Assembly: GCA_910575795.1 (NCBI GenBank)
Contig: CAJTGE010000008.1
Coordinates: 1-64,000, forward strand
Length of the DNA stretch: 64,000 nucleotides
Source of the DNA: Clostridiaceae bacterium
GTDB lineage: Bacteria > Bacillota > Clostridia > Lachnospirales > Lachnospiraceae
Reading direction: 5' to 3'
Position numbers and translations under genes: made by a program. This document shows, one piece after another, positions 1 to 7,550 of this stretch (its first letter is position 1; each line of letters begins with the position of its first letter). Under the pieces are notes generated by a model. The model was not told the origin of the DNA. It saw nothing but the letters and a program-made list of their open reading frames with translations, and ran no database searches.

Positions 1-365
<365 letters not shown>

Positions 366-441
366 AGGAAGAGGGAAGGTATGGATGGATTTCAATATGT
401 GGTTTTGAGGGTATATGAAAACAAAGTACGATTAATTATTA

Positions 442-469
442 ACCGCAGAGAAAATTCTGCGGTTTTTTT
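442..469 (+). terminator. rRNA operon terminator
   Basis: An 8-bp perfect stem (ACCGCAGA / TCTGCGGT) with a 6-nt loop is followed by seven T residues. It lies about 75 nt after the 23S end and closes the rRNA operon without a 5S gene. Confidence 0.9.
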
Positions 470-470
470 A

Positions 471-527
471 TGCACAAGAGCCCGCATCAGAGAACGTTGC
501 TGCCAAAGCAGCATGCGGGCCGCGCGG
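471..527. repeat. Dispersed hairpin repeat, copy 1
   Basis: This is a GC-rich intergenic sequence whose core arms GCCCGCAT (480-487) and ATGCGGGC (513-520) are perfect reverse complements, followed by CGCGCGG. Closely similar sequence recurs at 3098-3151, and more diverged versions at 7463-7518 and 47497-47539. Read on the minus strand, the hairpin is followed by an A/T-rich stretch and could also serve as terminator for the LytTR gene that ends at 530. Confidence 0.7.
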
Positions 528-529
528 AT

Positions 530-1273
530 TTAAAGAGCTCTGTACTCCCCGCCTTTGAGAATATAGTCCATATATTCCCTTTTGACATCCGGATAGAGGC
601 GGCTGACAGTGATTTCCATGTCATTTGTCATGTAGAACCCTTTTTTCGTTATTTTTTTAACATGCATAAAATTAACAATAAACGAGGAAGAAACCTTTGC
701 GAATGAGCTGTTTTTTAAAATAGGGGCAGATATCCGGTCAAAGCTTTCGCGAAAGGTAATACTGAGGATATTGGTTCCATCATCCAGATGATACAGGAGG
801 CGATGGGAATGGTATTCGATATATACGATCCGGCTGGTCTTAACGGAATAAAGGCCATCCCGCGTGCGTATCGAAAACGCGCTGTTCTGTGTTTTGTAAA
901 GGCGTGTAAACACCTTATCCAGTACGGGAAACAGACTTTGGCGTCCGATTGGCTTTAGCAGATAATAAAAGGCTTCCACACTGTAAGATTGTACCGCATA
1001 ATCGGGAGAGGATGTGATATATATGATAACAGCTTTCTCATCCTCCTGACGGATTGCGGCGCCGAGCTCAATGCCGTCTGTTTTTCCTAATATGATGTCA
1101 AGAAGATAGATGTCAAATGCATGCTTTTTAATATGCAAAGCCAGTTCTTCCGGGGAGCAGAATGGGGTAAAGGAAAGTTCCAGCTCGGAATGTTCCAGGG
1201 CATATTGGCTGATAAGCATTTTTAGCTGGCTAATGGCAACGCCATCGTCGTCACATGCAGCAATTCTGTACAT
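530..1273 (-). CDS. LytTR-family response regulator (AgrA/LytR type), orphan
   Basis: The protein has 247 residues, a usual length for the family. The N-terminal receiver domain (about 1-120) has the acidic pocket (ACDDD at 6-10) and a probable phospho-acceptor Asp in YLLDIILG. A LytTR DNA-binding domain follows (about 140-240), recognisable by IRTRDGLYSVKTSRIVYIE and SSSFIVNFMHVKKI. The start has a good GGAGGA site. Such regulators usually act with a histidine kinase of the AgrC/HATPase_c_5 type, but none is adjacent: the gene stands alone between the rRNA operon and a divergent 3D-domain gene. Family members control competence, bacteriocin, autolysin or virulence genes; the target here cannot be read from the sequence. 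Confidence 0.93.
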   Translation of the reverse strand: MYRIAACDDDGVAISQLKMLISQYALEHSELELSFTPFCSPEELALHIKKHAFDIYLLDIILGKTDGIELGAAIRQEDEKAVIIYITSSPDYAVQSYSVEAFYYLLKPIGRQSLFPVLDKVFTRLYKTQNSAFSIRTRDGLYSVKTSRIVYIEYHSHRLLYHLDDGTNILSITFRESFDRISAPILKNSSFAKVSSSFIVNFMHVKKITKKGFYMTNDMEITVSRLYPDVKREYMDYILKGGEYRAL

Positions 1274-1522
1274 AATTTTCCTCCGGCTTTATTTAGGAAT
1301 TTGATTGTTGCTGTCGAATATTGTATATAGGACAAATTAAGTGAAATGGAATATAATATAGGTGAAAACCACCCAAAAGTGTTAAAAATAGTGTAAAATA
1401 GAGTCATGCTCACCATTGACTAATGTATATATTTTAATGTAAGACCCGTCAGTTGTCAAAAGTATTTTTATAAAAAATCGAAATAATAAAGTCGAAATTT
1501 ACGGAACGGAGGCGGATAAGGT

Positions 1523-2476
1523 TTGAAGTGGGAGAAGGGATCGGAGGGTGGCAAAAGCGGAATAGAGAGGGTCAGAGCGGCAAAGAAAAGACGGCAGGAC
1601 AGACATGGTTTGAGATCCGCTAAAACAGGAAGGATATTCCTGTATCTGCTTGCCGCTGCCGGATGCTGTGTGACTGCGGGACTGGCCTTTGGGAGAGGTA
1701 CGGTTGAGGCCGCTTCGGAGGGAGCGTTGCTGCCACAGGCGCCTGGGACTGTAAGGGAGAGCGGGGAAGAGGATACTCCTAAAGGCCCCGGAAAAGAGGA
1801 TGCGTCCACCGGGAGCCGTCTGGGCGGGGAATGGCTTTATATGGGAGATCTGGAGATTGCCGCGTATAGTATGACGGAGAAAAATCTGACATTTTCCGGG
1901 AAAAAACCGCGGGACGGAGTTACCCTGGCAGCCGATTTTTCGCAGTTTGAGCTGGGCGATCAGGTCAGGATCGGGGATTCGGTTTATGTGGTAGAGGACA
2001 AGGTCGGAGATAACGCGACGGAGGATATTTGCGTTTATTTTGAGAGCAGCCAGGACGCGCGGATGTTTGGCAGGCAGATTCAGCCTGTCTACCGGAAGAG
2101 AGCGAATGCGCCGGAGGATACGGAGTCTCTGATAGGGCGGTTCGAGGTGACAGGATATTGTAGCTGTGATATCTGTTGCGGGGAAAAAGAGGAGAAGCTG
2201 ACAAAGAGCGGGACCGTCCCGCGCGCCGGATATACGGCTGCGGCGGATCCGGATGTTCTGCCCCTGGGAAGTTACATCCGGATCGAGGATACGATTTATC
2301 TCGTTGAGGACACAGGGCGCGAAGTGAAAGGCAACGTGATTGATATTTATTTTGATACACATGAGGAAGCTGTAAATTTTGGAAGGCAGAAGCATTATGT
2401 GTATGAAGAGAATAATTATGAAGAAAATCGAACCGCTTCGCAAAGCGATAAAAAGAGTGACAAAAAGAAAAAATAG
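1523..2476 (+). CDS. Membrane-anchored 3D (DPBB) domain protein
   Basis: This 317-residue protein begins at TTG, with GGAGG about 12 nt upstream; no in-frame ATG fits better. A basic cytoplasmic N-terminus (1-35) precedes one hydrophobic signal-anchor (about 36-56). After a low-complexity linker come two related double-psi beta-barrel segments. The first (about 105-190) is degenerate. The second (about 200-295) is a clear 3D domain, with ADPDVLPLGS, VEDTG and NVIDIYFDTHEEA carrying the three conserved Asp residues, plus the GYCSCDICCG cysteine cluster. 3D domains occur in Rpf-like and MltA-like cell-wall enzymes, so a role in peptidoglycan remodelling is likely but inferred. The C-terminus is a Lys/Ser-rich tail. 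The gene runs directly into the tRNA promoter. Confidence 0.88.
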   Translation: MKWEKGSEGGKSGIERVRAAKKRRQDRHGLRSAKTGRIFLYLLAAAGCCVTAGLAFGRGTVEAASEGALLPQAPGTVRESGEEDTPKGPGKEDASTGSRLGGEWLYMGDLEIAAYSMTEKNLTFSGKKPRDGVTLAADFSQFELGDQVRIGDSVYVVEDKVGDNATEDICVYFESSQDARMFGRQIQPVYRKRANAPEDTESLIGRFEVTGYCSCDICCGEKEEKLTKSGTVPRAGYTAAADPDVLPLGSYIRIEDTIYLVEDTGREVKGNVIDIYFDTHEEAVNFGRQKHYVYEENNYEENRTASQSDKKSDKKKK

Positions 2477-2479
2477 GTG

Positions 2480-2508
2480 TTGACATTTTGGCCTATTCGA
2501 ATTATAAT
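2480..2508 (+). promoter_or_regulatory. Consensus sigma-A promoter for the tRNA cluster
   Basis: A perfect TTGACA (2480-2485), a 17-nt spacer and a perfect TATAAT (2503-2508) lie 24 nt before the first tRNA. This is a consensus promoter, as expected for stable RNA genes. Confidence 0.95.
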
Positions 2509-2531
2509 ATTATTGTTGTGTGAAACAGTAT

Positions 2532-2604
2532 TCCTCGATAGCTCAGTCGGTAGAGCACGCGGCTGTTAACCGCGCTGTCGTAGGTTCGAGTCCTACTCGG
2601 GGAG
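2532..2604 (+). tRNA. tRNA-Asn (GTT)
   Basis: A 73-nt cloverleaf. The 7-bp acceptor TCCTCGA/TCGGGGA has one G-T pair, the anticodon loop is CTGTTAA, the T loop is TTCGAGT and the discriminator is G. It is the first gene of the five-tRNA cluster. CCA is not encoded. Confidence 0.97.
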
Positions 2605-2641
2605 TTTTTTCATTCTATGTTTTGAAAGGTTGCATAATATT

Positions 2642-2715
2642 GGACCTTTAGCTCAGTTGGTTAGAGCAACCGGCTCATAACCGGTCGGTCCTGGGTTCGA
2701 GTCCCCGAAGGTCCA
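2642..2715 (+). tRNA. tRNA-Met (CAT), probably elongator
   Basis: A 74-nt cloverleaf with acceptor GGACCTT/AAGGTCC, anticodon loop CTCATAA and discriminator A. The first acceptor pair G-C argues against an initiator tRNA. The T stem (CTGGG/CCCCG) has one T-C mismatch, which is unusual. A CAT anticodon could also be a lysidine-modified Ile tRNA, but the overall sequence looks like elongator Met. Confidence 0.93.
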
Positions 2716-2772
2716 CTCTTTCTCAACCGGCAGTAATGAAAGCTTTACATCAGGCAACACAATTGTATATCT

Positions 2773-2846
2773 GGCCCGATGGCTCAGTTGGTTAGAGCGC
2801 CGCCCTGTCACGGCGGAGGTCGTGGGTTCGAGTCCCATTCGGGTCG
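2773..2846 (+). tRNA. tRNA-Asp (GTC)
   Basis: A 74-nt cloverleaf. Acceptor GGCCCGA/TCGGGTC includes one G-T wobble. The anticodon loop is CTGTCAC in a 5-bp CCGCC/GGCGG stem, and the discriminator is G as usual for Asp. Confidence 0.96.
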
Positions 2847-2882
2847 CTGACATCGGTACGTCGCAGGACGCGTGGATGAAAC

Positions 2883-2955
2883 GGGGTCTTAGCTCAGCTG
2901 GGAGAGCATCTGCCTTACAAGCAGAGGGTCATAGGTTCGAGCCCTATAGGCCCCA
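2883..2955 (+). tRNA. tRNA-Val (TAC)
   Basis: A 73-nt cloverleaf with acceptor GGGGTCT/AGGCCCC, anticodon loop CTTACAA in a TCTGC/GCAGA stem and discriminator A. Confidence 0.96.
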
Positions 2956-2974
2956 TTTTTAAAATTTCATACAG

Positions 2975-3058
2975 GCGGGTATGGTGGAATAGGCAGACAC
3001 AAGAGACTTAAAATCTCTCGGAGGCAACTCCGTGCCGGTTCAAGTCCGGCTACCCGCA
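2975..3058 (+). tRNA. tRNA-Leu (TAA)
   Basis: An 84-nt class II tRNA with a long variable arm. Acceptor is GCGGGTA/TACCCGC, the anticodon loop is CTTAAAA and the discriminator is A, as usual for Leu. It is the last tRNA of the cluster. Confidence 0.96.
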
Positions 3059-3067
3059 TCATAAAAG

Positions 3068-3096
3068 GATCCATCAGAAGTGATGGATCTGTTTTT
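3068..3096 (+). terminator. Terminator of the tRNA cluster
   Basis: A 9-bp perfect stem (GATCCATCA / TGATGGATC) with loop GAAG is followed by TGTTTTT, just after tRNA-Leu. Confidence 0.92.
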
Positions 3097-3097
3097 A

Positions 3098-3151
3098 TGC
3101 GCAGGCCCGCATAAAGAAGTTTGCTGTCAAGAAAGCATGCGGGCCGCGCGG
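3098..3151. repeat. Dispersed hairpin repeat, copy 2
   Basis: This copy has the same core arms as copy 1: GCCCGCAT (3105-3112) and ATGCGGGC (3137-3144) around a TTGCTG-containing loop, ending CCGCGCGG. It sits between the convergent tRNA cluster and the DUF1667 gene. Confidence 0.75.
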
Positions 3152-3167
3152 CGGGCAGTGGGGTGTT

Positions 3168-3533
3168 CTATGAAATCTTTAATACGGATTTTGTCACAAT
3201 CACGTCGCTGTCATTTCCCAGTATGCCTTTCAGAATCACATCGCCTGCTTTCACCGGGGCAGTCAGCGAAAGCCCCCGGATTGTCTCCATAGCGGCAAAG
3301 ATCTGATCCTTGGGGATCGGATTTGTCAGGCGCACGCTGGCCAGGGGAAGTTCTCCGTCCTTTACCAGAACGGATGTGGCAATATTTCTCCGGGGATCGG
3401 TCAGCTCCTGCCTTACATAAGCCTCGCCTTTGGGGCATGTATGCCCGCTCACAGAGGTCAGGACGCCGTCGTTTATCTCTGCCTGGATTTCGCATCCATT
3501 GGGGCAGATAATACAAGTAAATTCTCTTGTCAT
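3168..3533 (-). CDS. DUF1667 protein of a GlpA-like oxidoreductase triad
   Basis: This small soluble protein of 121 residues has an N-terminal CIICPNGCEI cysteine motif and a second HTCPKGEAY cysteine, followed by the TDPRRNIATSVLV and LASVRLTNPIPKDQI blocks typical of DUF1667. In Firmicutes this family is regularly the third gene of a triad with a GlpA-like and a GlpB-like FAD protein, and probably supplies a small cysteine/Fe-S subunit. The start overlaps the stop of the upstream oxidoreductase by 4 bp, indicating translational coupling. The biochemical role is not established. Confidence 0.9.
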   Translation of the reverse strand: MTREFTCIICPNGCEIQAEINDGVLTSVSGHTCPKGEAYVRQELTDPRRNIATSVLVKDGELPLASVRLTNPIPKDQIFAAMETIRGLSLTAPVKAGDVILKGILGNDSDVIVTKSVLKIS

Positions 3534-4762
3534 TCTACACTCACCTCCAGTTTGCTAAGGGAATGGATCCTGTCTGCTTTGACTATGAACTGTATCATCT
3601 CTGCAGGGATCGCTTTCTTCATTTTCTGAGAAGCAACCTCCTGCCCGTCCTGGCGGACTACGATGCGGCAGTCCTTTATCATCGTCCGGACACGCAGGGA
3701 AAGCTTGAAATCCTGTCTGCCGCTGACTTTCTGGGGGATGGTATGGCCGATGCGGGAATCTGCCGTCACCTCAATGGAGCAGGCGGAAAGCGTTCCGTCC
3801 GACACATAGAGGGCCGCGGAGTCTGCCAGCTTTTCCGCTTCCATGGAGACAAAATCAACCAGATCGTGTACATGAAGCACATTGCCGGCGGCAAAAATCC
3901 CTTCCGCGCTGGTCTGGAAATGCTCGTCTACCACCGCGCCTTTTGTCCGGGGATCCAGAGCCACGCCTGCGTCAATGGACAGCTCATTTTCCGGTATCAG
4001 GCCAACGGAAAGGATAAGGGTATCACAGGCATACTCCTTTTCCGTGCCGGGAATGGGCTTTAGATTTTCATCTACCTGGGACACCGTTACCCCGGTCAGC
4101 CGCGTATTCCCGTGTATTTGGGTCACGGTGTGGCTTAAATACAGCGGGATCTGATAATCATTTAAACACTGTTCAATATTCCTGGGAAGGCCGCTGGGAA
4201 TGGGCTGTACTTCAAAGACTGCCTGTACATGGGCTCCCTCAAGAGTCAGACGCCTCGCCATAATCATACCGATATCGCCGGAGCCGAGAATCACGACCTC
4301 TCTGGCAGGCATCCGGTTATAGAGGTTCATGTACGCCTGGGCCACTCCGGCGGTAAACACGCCCGCGGGCCGCTCTCCCGGAAGGCAGAGAGCCCCTCTT
4401 GTCCGCTCTCTGCAGCCCATGGCGAGGATGACTGCTTTGGCTTGATATTGCGTCAGGCCGTCTCTGGACACGGCTGTGACGATTTTGTCCGGGGATATAT
4501 CCAGTACAGTGGTCTCTGTCAGAAAGGGAATCTGACAGGCTTTGACTTCCTCGATAAAACGTGCGGCGTATTCCGGCCCGCTTAAGGTCGTATGAAAGCG
4601 GGAAAGGCCGAAGCCGTCATGGATGCACTGGCGGAGAATTCCCCCCAGATGGCGTTCCCGCTCCAGAATCAGGATATCTCGGATCCCCTTTTTATGTAAT
4701 TCCACGGCTGCCGCGAGTCCGGCCGGTCCGCCGCCTATGATCACCACATCTTTCTTTTCCAT
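3530..4762 (-). CDS. FAD/NAD(P)-dependent oxidoreductase (GlpB-like triad subunit)
   Basis: This protein has 410 residues. The N-terminal FAD-binding Rossmann motif is VVIIGGGPAGLAAA (6-19). A second nucleotide-binding motif VVILGSGDIGMIMA lies near residue 155, and the FAD-binding signature EGIFAAGNV near 285. The CIHDGFGL and GCRERTRG blocks are usual in this class of pyridine-nucleotide-disulfide-type oxidoreductases. It is the middle gene of a tight minus-strand operon, 2 nt after the GlpA-like gene and overlapping DUF1667. It probably passes electrons between the dehydrogenase subunit and an acceptor. The substrate is uncertain; sn-glycerol 3-phosphate is the usual guess. Confidence 0.9.
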   Translation of the reverse strand: MEKKDVVIIGGGPAGLAAAVELHKKGIRDILILERERHLGGILRQCIHDGFGLSRFHTTLSGPEYAARFIEEVKACQIPFLTETTVLDISPDKIVTAVSRDGLTQYQAKAVILAMGCRERTRGALCLPGERPAGVFTAGVAQAYMNLYNRMPAREVVILGSGDIGMIMARRLTLEGAHVQAVFEVQPIPSGLPRNIEQCLNDYQIPLYLSHTVTQIHGNTRLTGVTVSQVDENLKPIPGTEKEYACDTLILSVGLIPENELSIDAGVALDPRTKGAVVDEHFQTSAEGIFAAGNVLHVHDLVDFVSMEAEKLADSAALYVSDGTLSACSIEVTADSRIGHTIPQKVSGRQDFKLSLRVRTMIKDCRIVVRQDGQEVASQKMKKAIPAEMIQFIVKADRIHSLSKLEVSVE

Positions 4763-4764
4763 GC

Positions 4765-6225
4765 TTAAGCCTCCTTTCTCACTTTTCCAAAGAGTACCTG
4801 GGAACCCTGACGGGCGTACACGATCTCTGTCTCTTTTTTCCCGAGCTCTTCCTCAATCATCTGCTCCAGCCGCATCTGGCAGTAGCCGCCCTGGCAGCGC
4901 CCCATCATGGAGCGGGTGCGGTATTTGATTCCCGCCATGGTGCTGACGCCGAGGCAATTGTGAATGGCCTGTAAAATCTCCGCTTTGGTTACCTTTTCAC
5001 AGCGGCAGATAACCTCGCCGTAATCAGGGTTTTCCTCAATCAGCCTTGCCTTTTCTTCCAAGGACAGGCTCTCAAAGCGCACGATGCCTTTGCGGCAGGG
5101 ATTAAAGTCCGGTTTTTCACGCAGCGTTTCCCGTTCCTTCATGAGGCTGACCGCATGGCGGGCAATGGGCACGGCTGCTGTCAGACCGGGTGATTCGATC
5201 CCCACCAGGTTGACGGCATGGGGGGCCAGATCATCGCGGATCTCAATCTTAAAATCCTGAATCACGCCGTTCTCATCCACCCATTTGGGCAGAATTCCCG
5301 AATAATTGCGGATATAATCCGCCTTATGAATGTGCGGCCAGAGCCGGGAAGCGCTGTCAGCCAGATAATCCATATTTTCCTGGGGAACCCCGTAATAGGT
5401 AAAATCGCTGACCATTTCGGCATTGGGGCCTACGATCACATTCCCGTCGATGGTATTCGTCACATGAATCCCCATATATGTGTTGCTGGGAACCGGATAC
5501 ACCGGCATGGGCAGGAGCGGGCCGGTGCGTTTGTCCAGAATAATGTAATCCCCCTTAGAACCGATGACATGATAGCCGGTGATCCCCAGCATATCCGAGA
5601 TTTTCTTACAGCCAAGCCCGGCGGCATTTATGACCCAGCGGCAGGCAAACTCTCCTCCGGATGTGGAGATCAGGTAATGGCCATCCGGGTTTTGCCGGAT
5701 ATCTGTGACCTCGCTGTCAAAGAAATACTCCGCGCCGTTTTGGCACGCGTTCTCTGCCAGCGCGACCGTATACTGGAACGGATCGAGGATTCCGCTCTGC
5801 GGGGAGAACATGGCAAATTTTCCAACAACCGCGGGAACCAGCTCGTGAAGCCGCTCTTCATCAATAAGCTCCAGCCCGGACGCGCCGTTTTTCTCCCCCT
5901 GCGCCAGCGTGCGCTTTAAGGTTTCCATGTCCTCGTCGGTGTTGCCGACCAGCACCTTACCGCACCGCTGAAACGGAAAGTCCAGCTCCTTTGCCAGCTC
6001 GCCCATCATCCGGTTGCCCTCAACGCAAAACATTGCTTTAAGTGAACCGGTATCGTAGGCGAAACCGCCATGGACCACAGCGGAATTGCGGCCGCTGGTT
6101 TCGTAACACACGTCCAGATTTTTCTCCAGGACGCCAATCCGCAGATCATATCTGGACAGTTCTCTGGCGATAGCGCTGCCAATGACGCCGCCTCCAATTA
6201 CTAATACATCATATAAAGGTTTCAT
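4765..6225 (-). CDS. GlpA-like FAD dehydrogenase with C-terminal BFD [2Fe-2S] domain
   Basis: This protein has 486 residues. The FAD motif VLVIGGGVIGSAIAREL at the N-terminus and the DAO fold (about 1-370) resemble GlpA and L-2-hydroxyglutarate oxidases. The C-terminal part (about 410-465) is a bacterioferritin-associated-ferredoxin-like domain with four cysteines in VICRCEKV and GRCQGGYC. The family oxidises sn-glycerol 3-phosphate or related 2-hydroxy acids. The start has an AAGGAG site and a strong promoter upstream (6268-6296). It leads the operon with the GlpB-like and DUF1667 genes. The substrate cannot be decided from sequence alone. Confidence 0.9.
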   Translation of the reverse strand: MKPLYDVLVIGGGVIGSAIARELSRYDLRIGVLEKNLDVCYETSGRNSAVVHGGFAYDTGSLKAMFCVEGNRMMGELAKELDFPFQRCGKVLVGNTDEDMETLKRTLAQGEKNGASGLELIDEERLHELVPAVVGKFAMFSPQSGILDPFQYTVALAENACQNGAEYFFDSEVTDIRQNPDGHYLISTSGGEFACRWVINAAGLGCKKISDMLGITGYHVIGSKGDYIILDKRTGPLLPMPVYPVPSNTYMGIHVTNTIDGNVIVGPNAEMVSDFTYYGVPQENMDYLADSASRLWPHIHKADYIRNYSGILPKWVDENGVIQDFKIEIRDDLAPHAVNLVGIESPGLTAAVPIARHAVSLMKERETLREKPDFNPCRKGIVRFESLSLEEKARLIEENPDYGEVICRCEKVTKAEILQAIHNCLGVSTMAGIKYRTRSMMGRCQGGYCQMRLEQMIEEELGKKETEIVYARQGSQVLFGKVRKEA

Positions 6226-6245
6226 CTGTATACACTCCTTTAAAA

Positions 6246-6332
6246 TTCATCCTATGAATATATTCATATAGTAGCACTTATTACGGGATAAATCAATATA
6301 CAAACGAAAAAATGTATAGGTTATAGGATGAA
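6246..6332 (-). promoter_or_regulatory. Promoter and candidate GntR operator of the GlpA-like operon
   Basis: On the minus strand there is TTGATT (6291-6296), a 17-nt spacer and TACTAT (6268-6273). Overlapping the start side is a perfect 16-bp palindrome TATGAATATATTCATA (6253-6268). The sequence TTCATCCTAT (6246-6255) is repeated inverted as ATAGGATGAA at 6323-6332, upstream of the promoter. The arrangement suits repression by the neighbouring FadR-type regulator, possibly with looping. The binding factor is inferred. Confidence 0.65.
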
Positions 6333-6418
6333 TAAATGAAACTCCACAGAAACACCGCTTCCGCCCGGAGAAAAGCGCAGCGGACGCGGGTTTTCTGTTG
6401 AATAGAATCTGTTACGGG

Positions 6419-7138
6419 CTACGTTACCGGCGGCCTTTTTGTAATATTATTTTGGCCTTCAATATAACGGTTTTCATTATATAGGAGATGAAAATACATA
6501 GCCTGCTGCGCATCCACGCCACGTCCTTCCTTAACCGCTTTGAAAATGGCCCGGTGGGACAACAGAGTCTGTTCATATTCGGTGCTTTCCACTTCCCGGG
6601 CAAATACAGCGATCCCTTTTCCGATCACAGGCACCAGATTTGACATGACGCTGTTGTGGCTGCAATTGGCAATTTGTTCATGGAAGCGGATATCGGCTTT
6701 GGCATAGTCCGCGCGCCTGGCGATCAGCGTTTCTACTTCCAGAAGGAGATCTTCCAGCTTTTGTAGATCCTCCTTTGTGGCGTTTTGCGCGGCAAGGGCG
6801 GCGATAGGGGGTTCCAGCATGAGCCGGATCTGGATCAGATCCCTGGTCAGCTTTTCGTGGTTTCCTGCGAGGGAAAATCCAAAGGGGTCGTCGGCGACGC
6901 CCTGCTTTTCTGACAGAAAGATTCCGGAGCCCTGGCGGATGACTACGATATTTCTGGATACGAGGATACGGAGGGCCTCCCGCACGGTATTTCTGCCGGC
7001 CTGCAGGATTTCGGAAAGTTCTGTCTCGGTGGGAAGCTTGTCCCCTGGCGCGTAGTTTTTTTTACGGATCAGGCCGATCAGCTCCTCAGCCGCCTGTTCG
7101 CTTCGGGTGAGAGGGCGGCTGTCTGTGTATTTGTCCAT
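6419..7138 (-). CDS. FadR-type GntR/FCD transcriptional regulator
   Basis: The protein has 239 residues from the chosen start. That codon (MDKYTDSRPL) has a GAGGA site 6 nt upstream, while an ATG seven codons earlier has none. The N-terminal winged helix (about 5-75) has the GDKLPTETELSEIL and GRNTVREALRIL helix-turn-helix with the RQGSGIF wing. The C-terminal all-helical FCD ligand-binding domain has metal-ligand-like positions (DIRFHEQIA, HRAIF, HLLYN). It lies directly upstream of, and on the same strand as, the GlpA-like operon and probably represses it through the palindromes at 6246-6332. The effector is presumably the substrate or a product of that pathway. Confidence 0.88.
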   Translation of the reverse strand: MDKYTDSRPLTRSEQAAEELIGLIRKKNYAPGDKLPTETELSEILQAGRNTVREALRILVSRNIVVIRQGSGIFLSEKQGVADDPFGFSLAGNHEKLTRDLIQIRLMLEPPIAALAAQNATKEDLQKLEDLLLEVETLIARRADYAKADIRFHEQIANCSHNSVMSNLVPVIGKGIAVFAREVESTEYEQTLLSHRAIFKAVKEGRGVDAQQAMYFHLLYNENRYIEGQNNITKRPPVT

Positions 7139-7176
7139 GTTTTGTCCTCTTTCATTCATATTTAATATTATTATGT

Positions 7177-7375
7177 CATGATACCAGGGTCAAAAGGTCT
7201 GAAATCCGATGCAGGCTCGCTTGGAGGAGGATTTTTGAACCTGGGATCCGCCGAAAACATGAAAAAGGAGGCCGAGCGGGGCGGATTTTTCATGTTTTTG
7301 AGGATTGCGGGAGCACAAAGTGCGGAGCAATCCGGTATCAAAGGCGTAAAGAGGCCTTTTGACCCCGACATCATG
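7177..7375. repeat. Structured inverted-repeat (MITE-like) element
   Basis: The ends 7177-7197 and 7355-7375 are inverted repeats matching at 18 of 21 positions (CATGAT..AGGGTCAAAAGG against CCTTTTGACCC..ATCATG). Between them are nested hairpins: AAAACATGAAAAA pairs with TTTTTCATGTTTT, and GGATTGC with GCAATCC. ATGTCAT occurs at both outer edges (7173-7179 and 7373-7379), a possible short duplication that overlaps the repeat ends. No coding sequence is credible. It may be a non-autonomous mobile element or a structured RNA. Its copy number elsewhere is unknown. Confidence 0.5.
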
Positions 7376-7418
7376 TCATATTATATCAAGGAGCTCGTTG
7401 CGGTTCACGGCGGCGCTC

Positions 7419-7459
7419 AACAAAAGCGTCTGTCCCGGAAAGGGACAGACGCTTTTGTT
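7419..7459 (-). terminator. Strong bidirectional-looking hairpin terminator
   Basis: An 18-bp perfect stem (AACAAAAGCGTCTGTCCC and its complement) has a 5-nt loop, with T-rich sequence at both ends. It lies about 90 nt after the stop of the secreted C26 gene. A smaller 9-bp hairpin (7520-7541) sits closer to that stop. Confidence 0.8.
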
Positions 7460-7462
7460 AAA

Positions 7463-7518
7463 TGCGCAGGGCCCATGCGGAGAATATGCCGCCAAAGGGC
7501 CGTACGGGCCATGTGAGG
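7463..7518. repeat. Dispersed hairpin repeat, copy 3 (diverged)
   Basis: It begins TGCGCAGG like copy 2 and continues with GGCCCATGCGGAGAA, a TGCCGCCAA centre and GTACGGGCC. The arms differ from copies 1 and 2 but keep the same layout and intergenic position, here 3' of the secreted C26 gene. Confidence 0.5.
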
Positions 7519-7550
7519 CGCAGGAGAAGCTCTTCTCCTGCGGGAATGAT

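Noticed and set aside
1499..2443. 314-codon ORF antisense to the 3D-domain gene
   Set aside because: Composition is Arg/Leu/Pro-rich shadow coding, there is no ribosome binding site, and the plus-strand gene has clear family motifs.
2653..2853. 66-codon minus-strand ORF across the tRNA cluster
   Set aside because: It overlaps tRNA-Met and tRNA-Asp and reads the usual tRNA-derived spurious peptide.
5218..5919. 233-codon plus-strand ORF
   Set aside because: It is a shadow of the GlpA-like gene, which has complete FAD and Fe-S motifs.
7178..7516. 112-codon ORF over the inverted-repeat element
   Set aside because: The sequence is dominated by hairpins and terminators; there is no ribosome binding site or protein-like composition.
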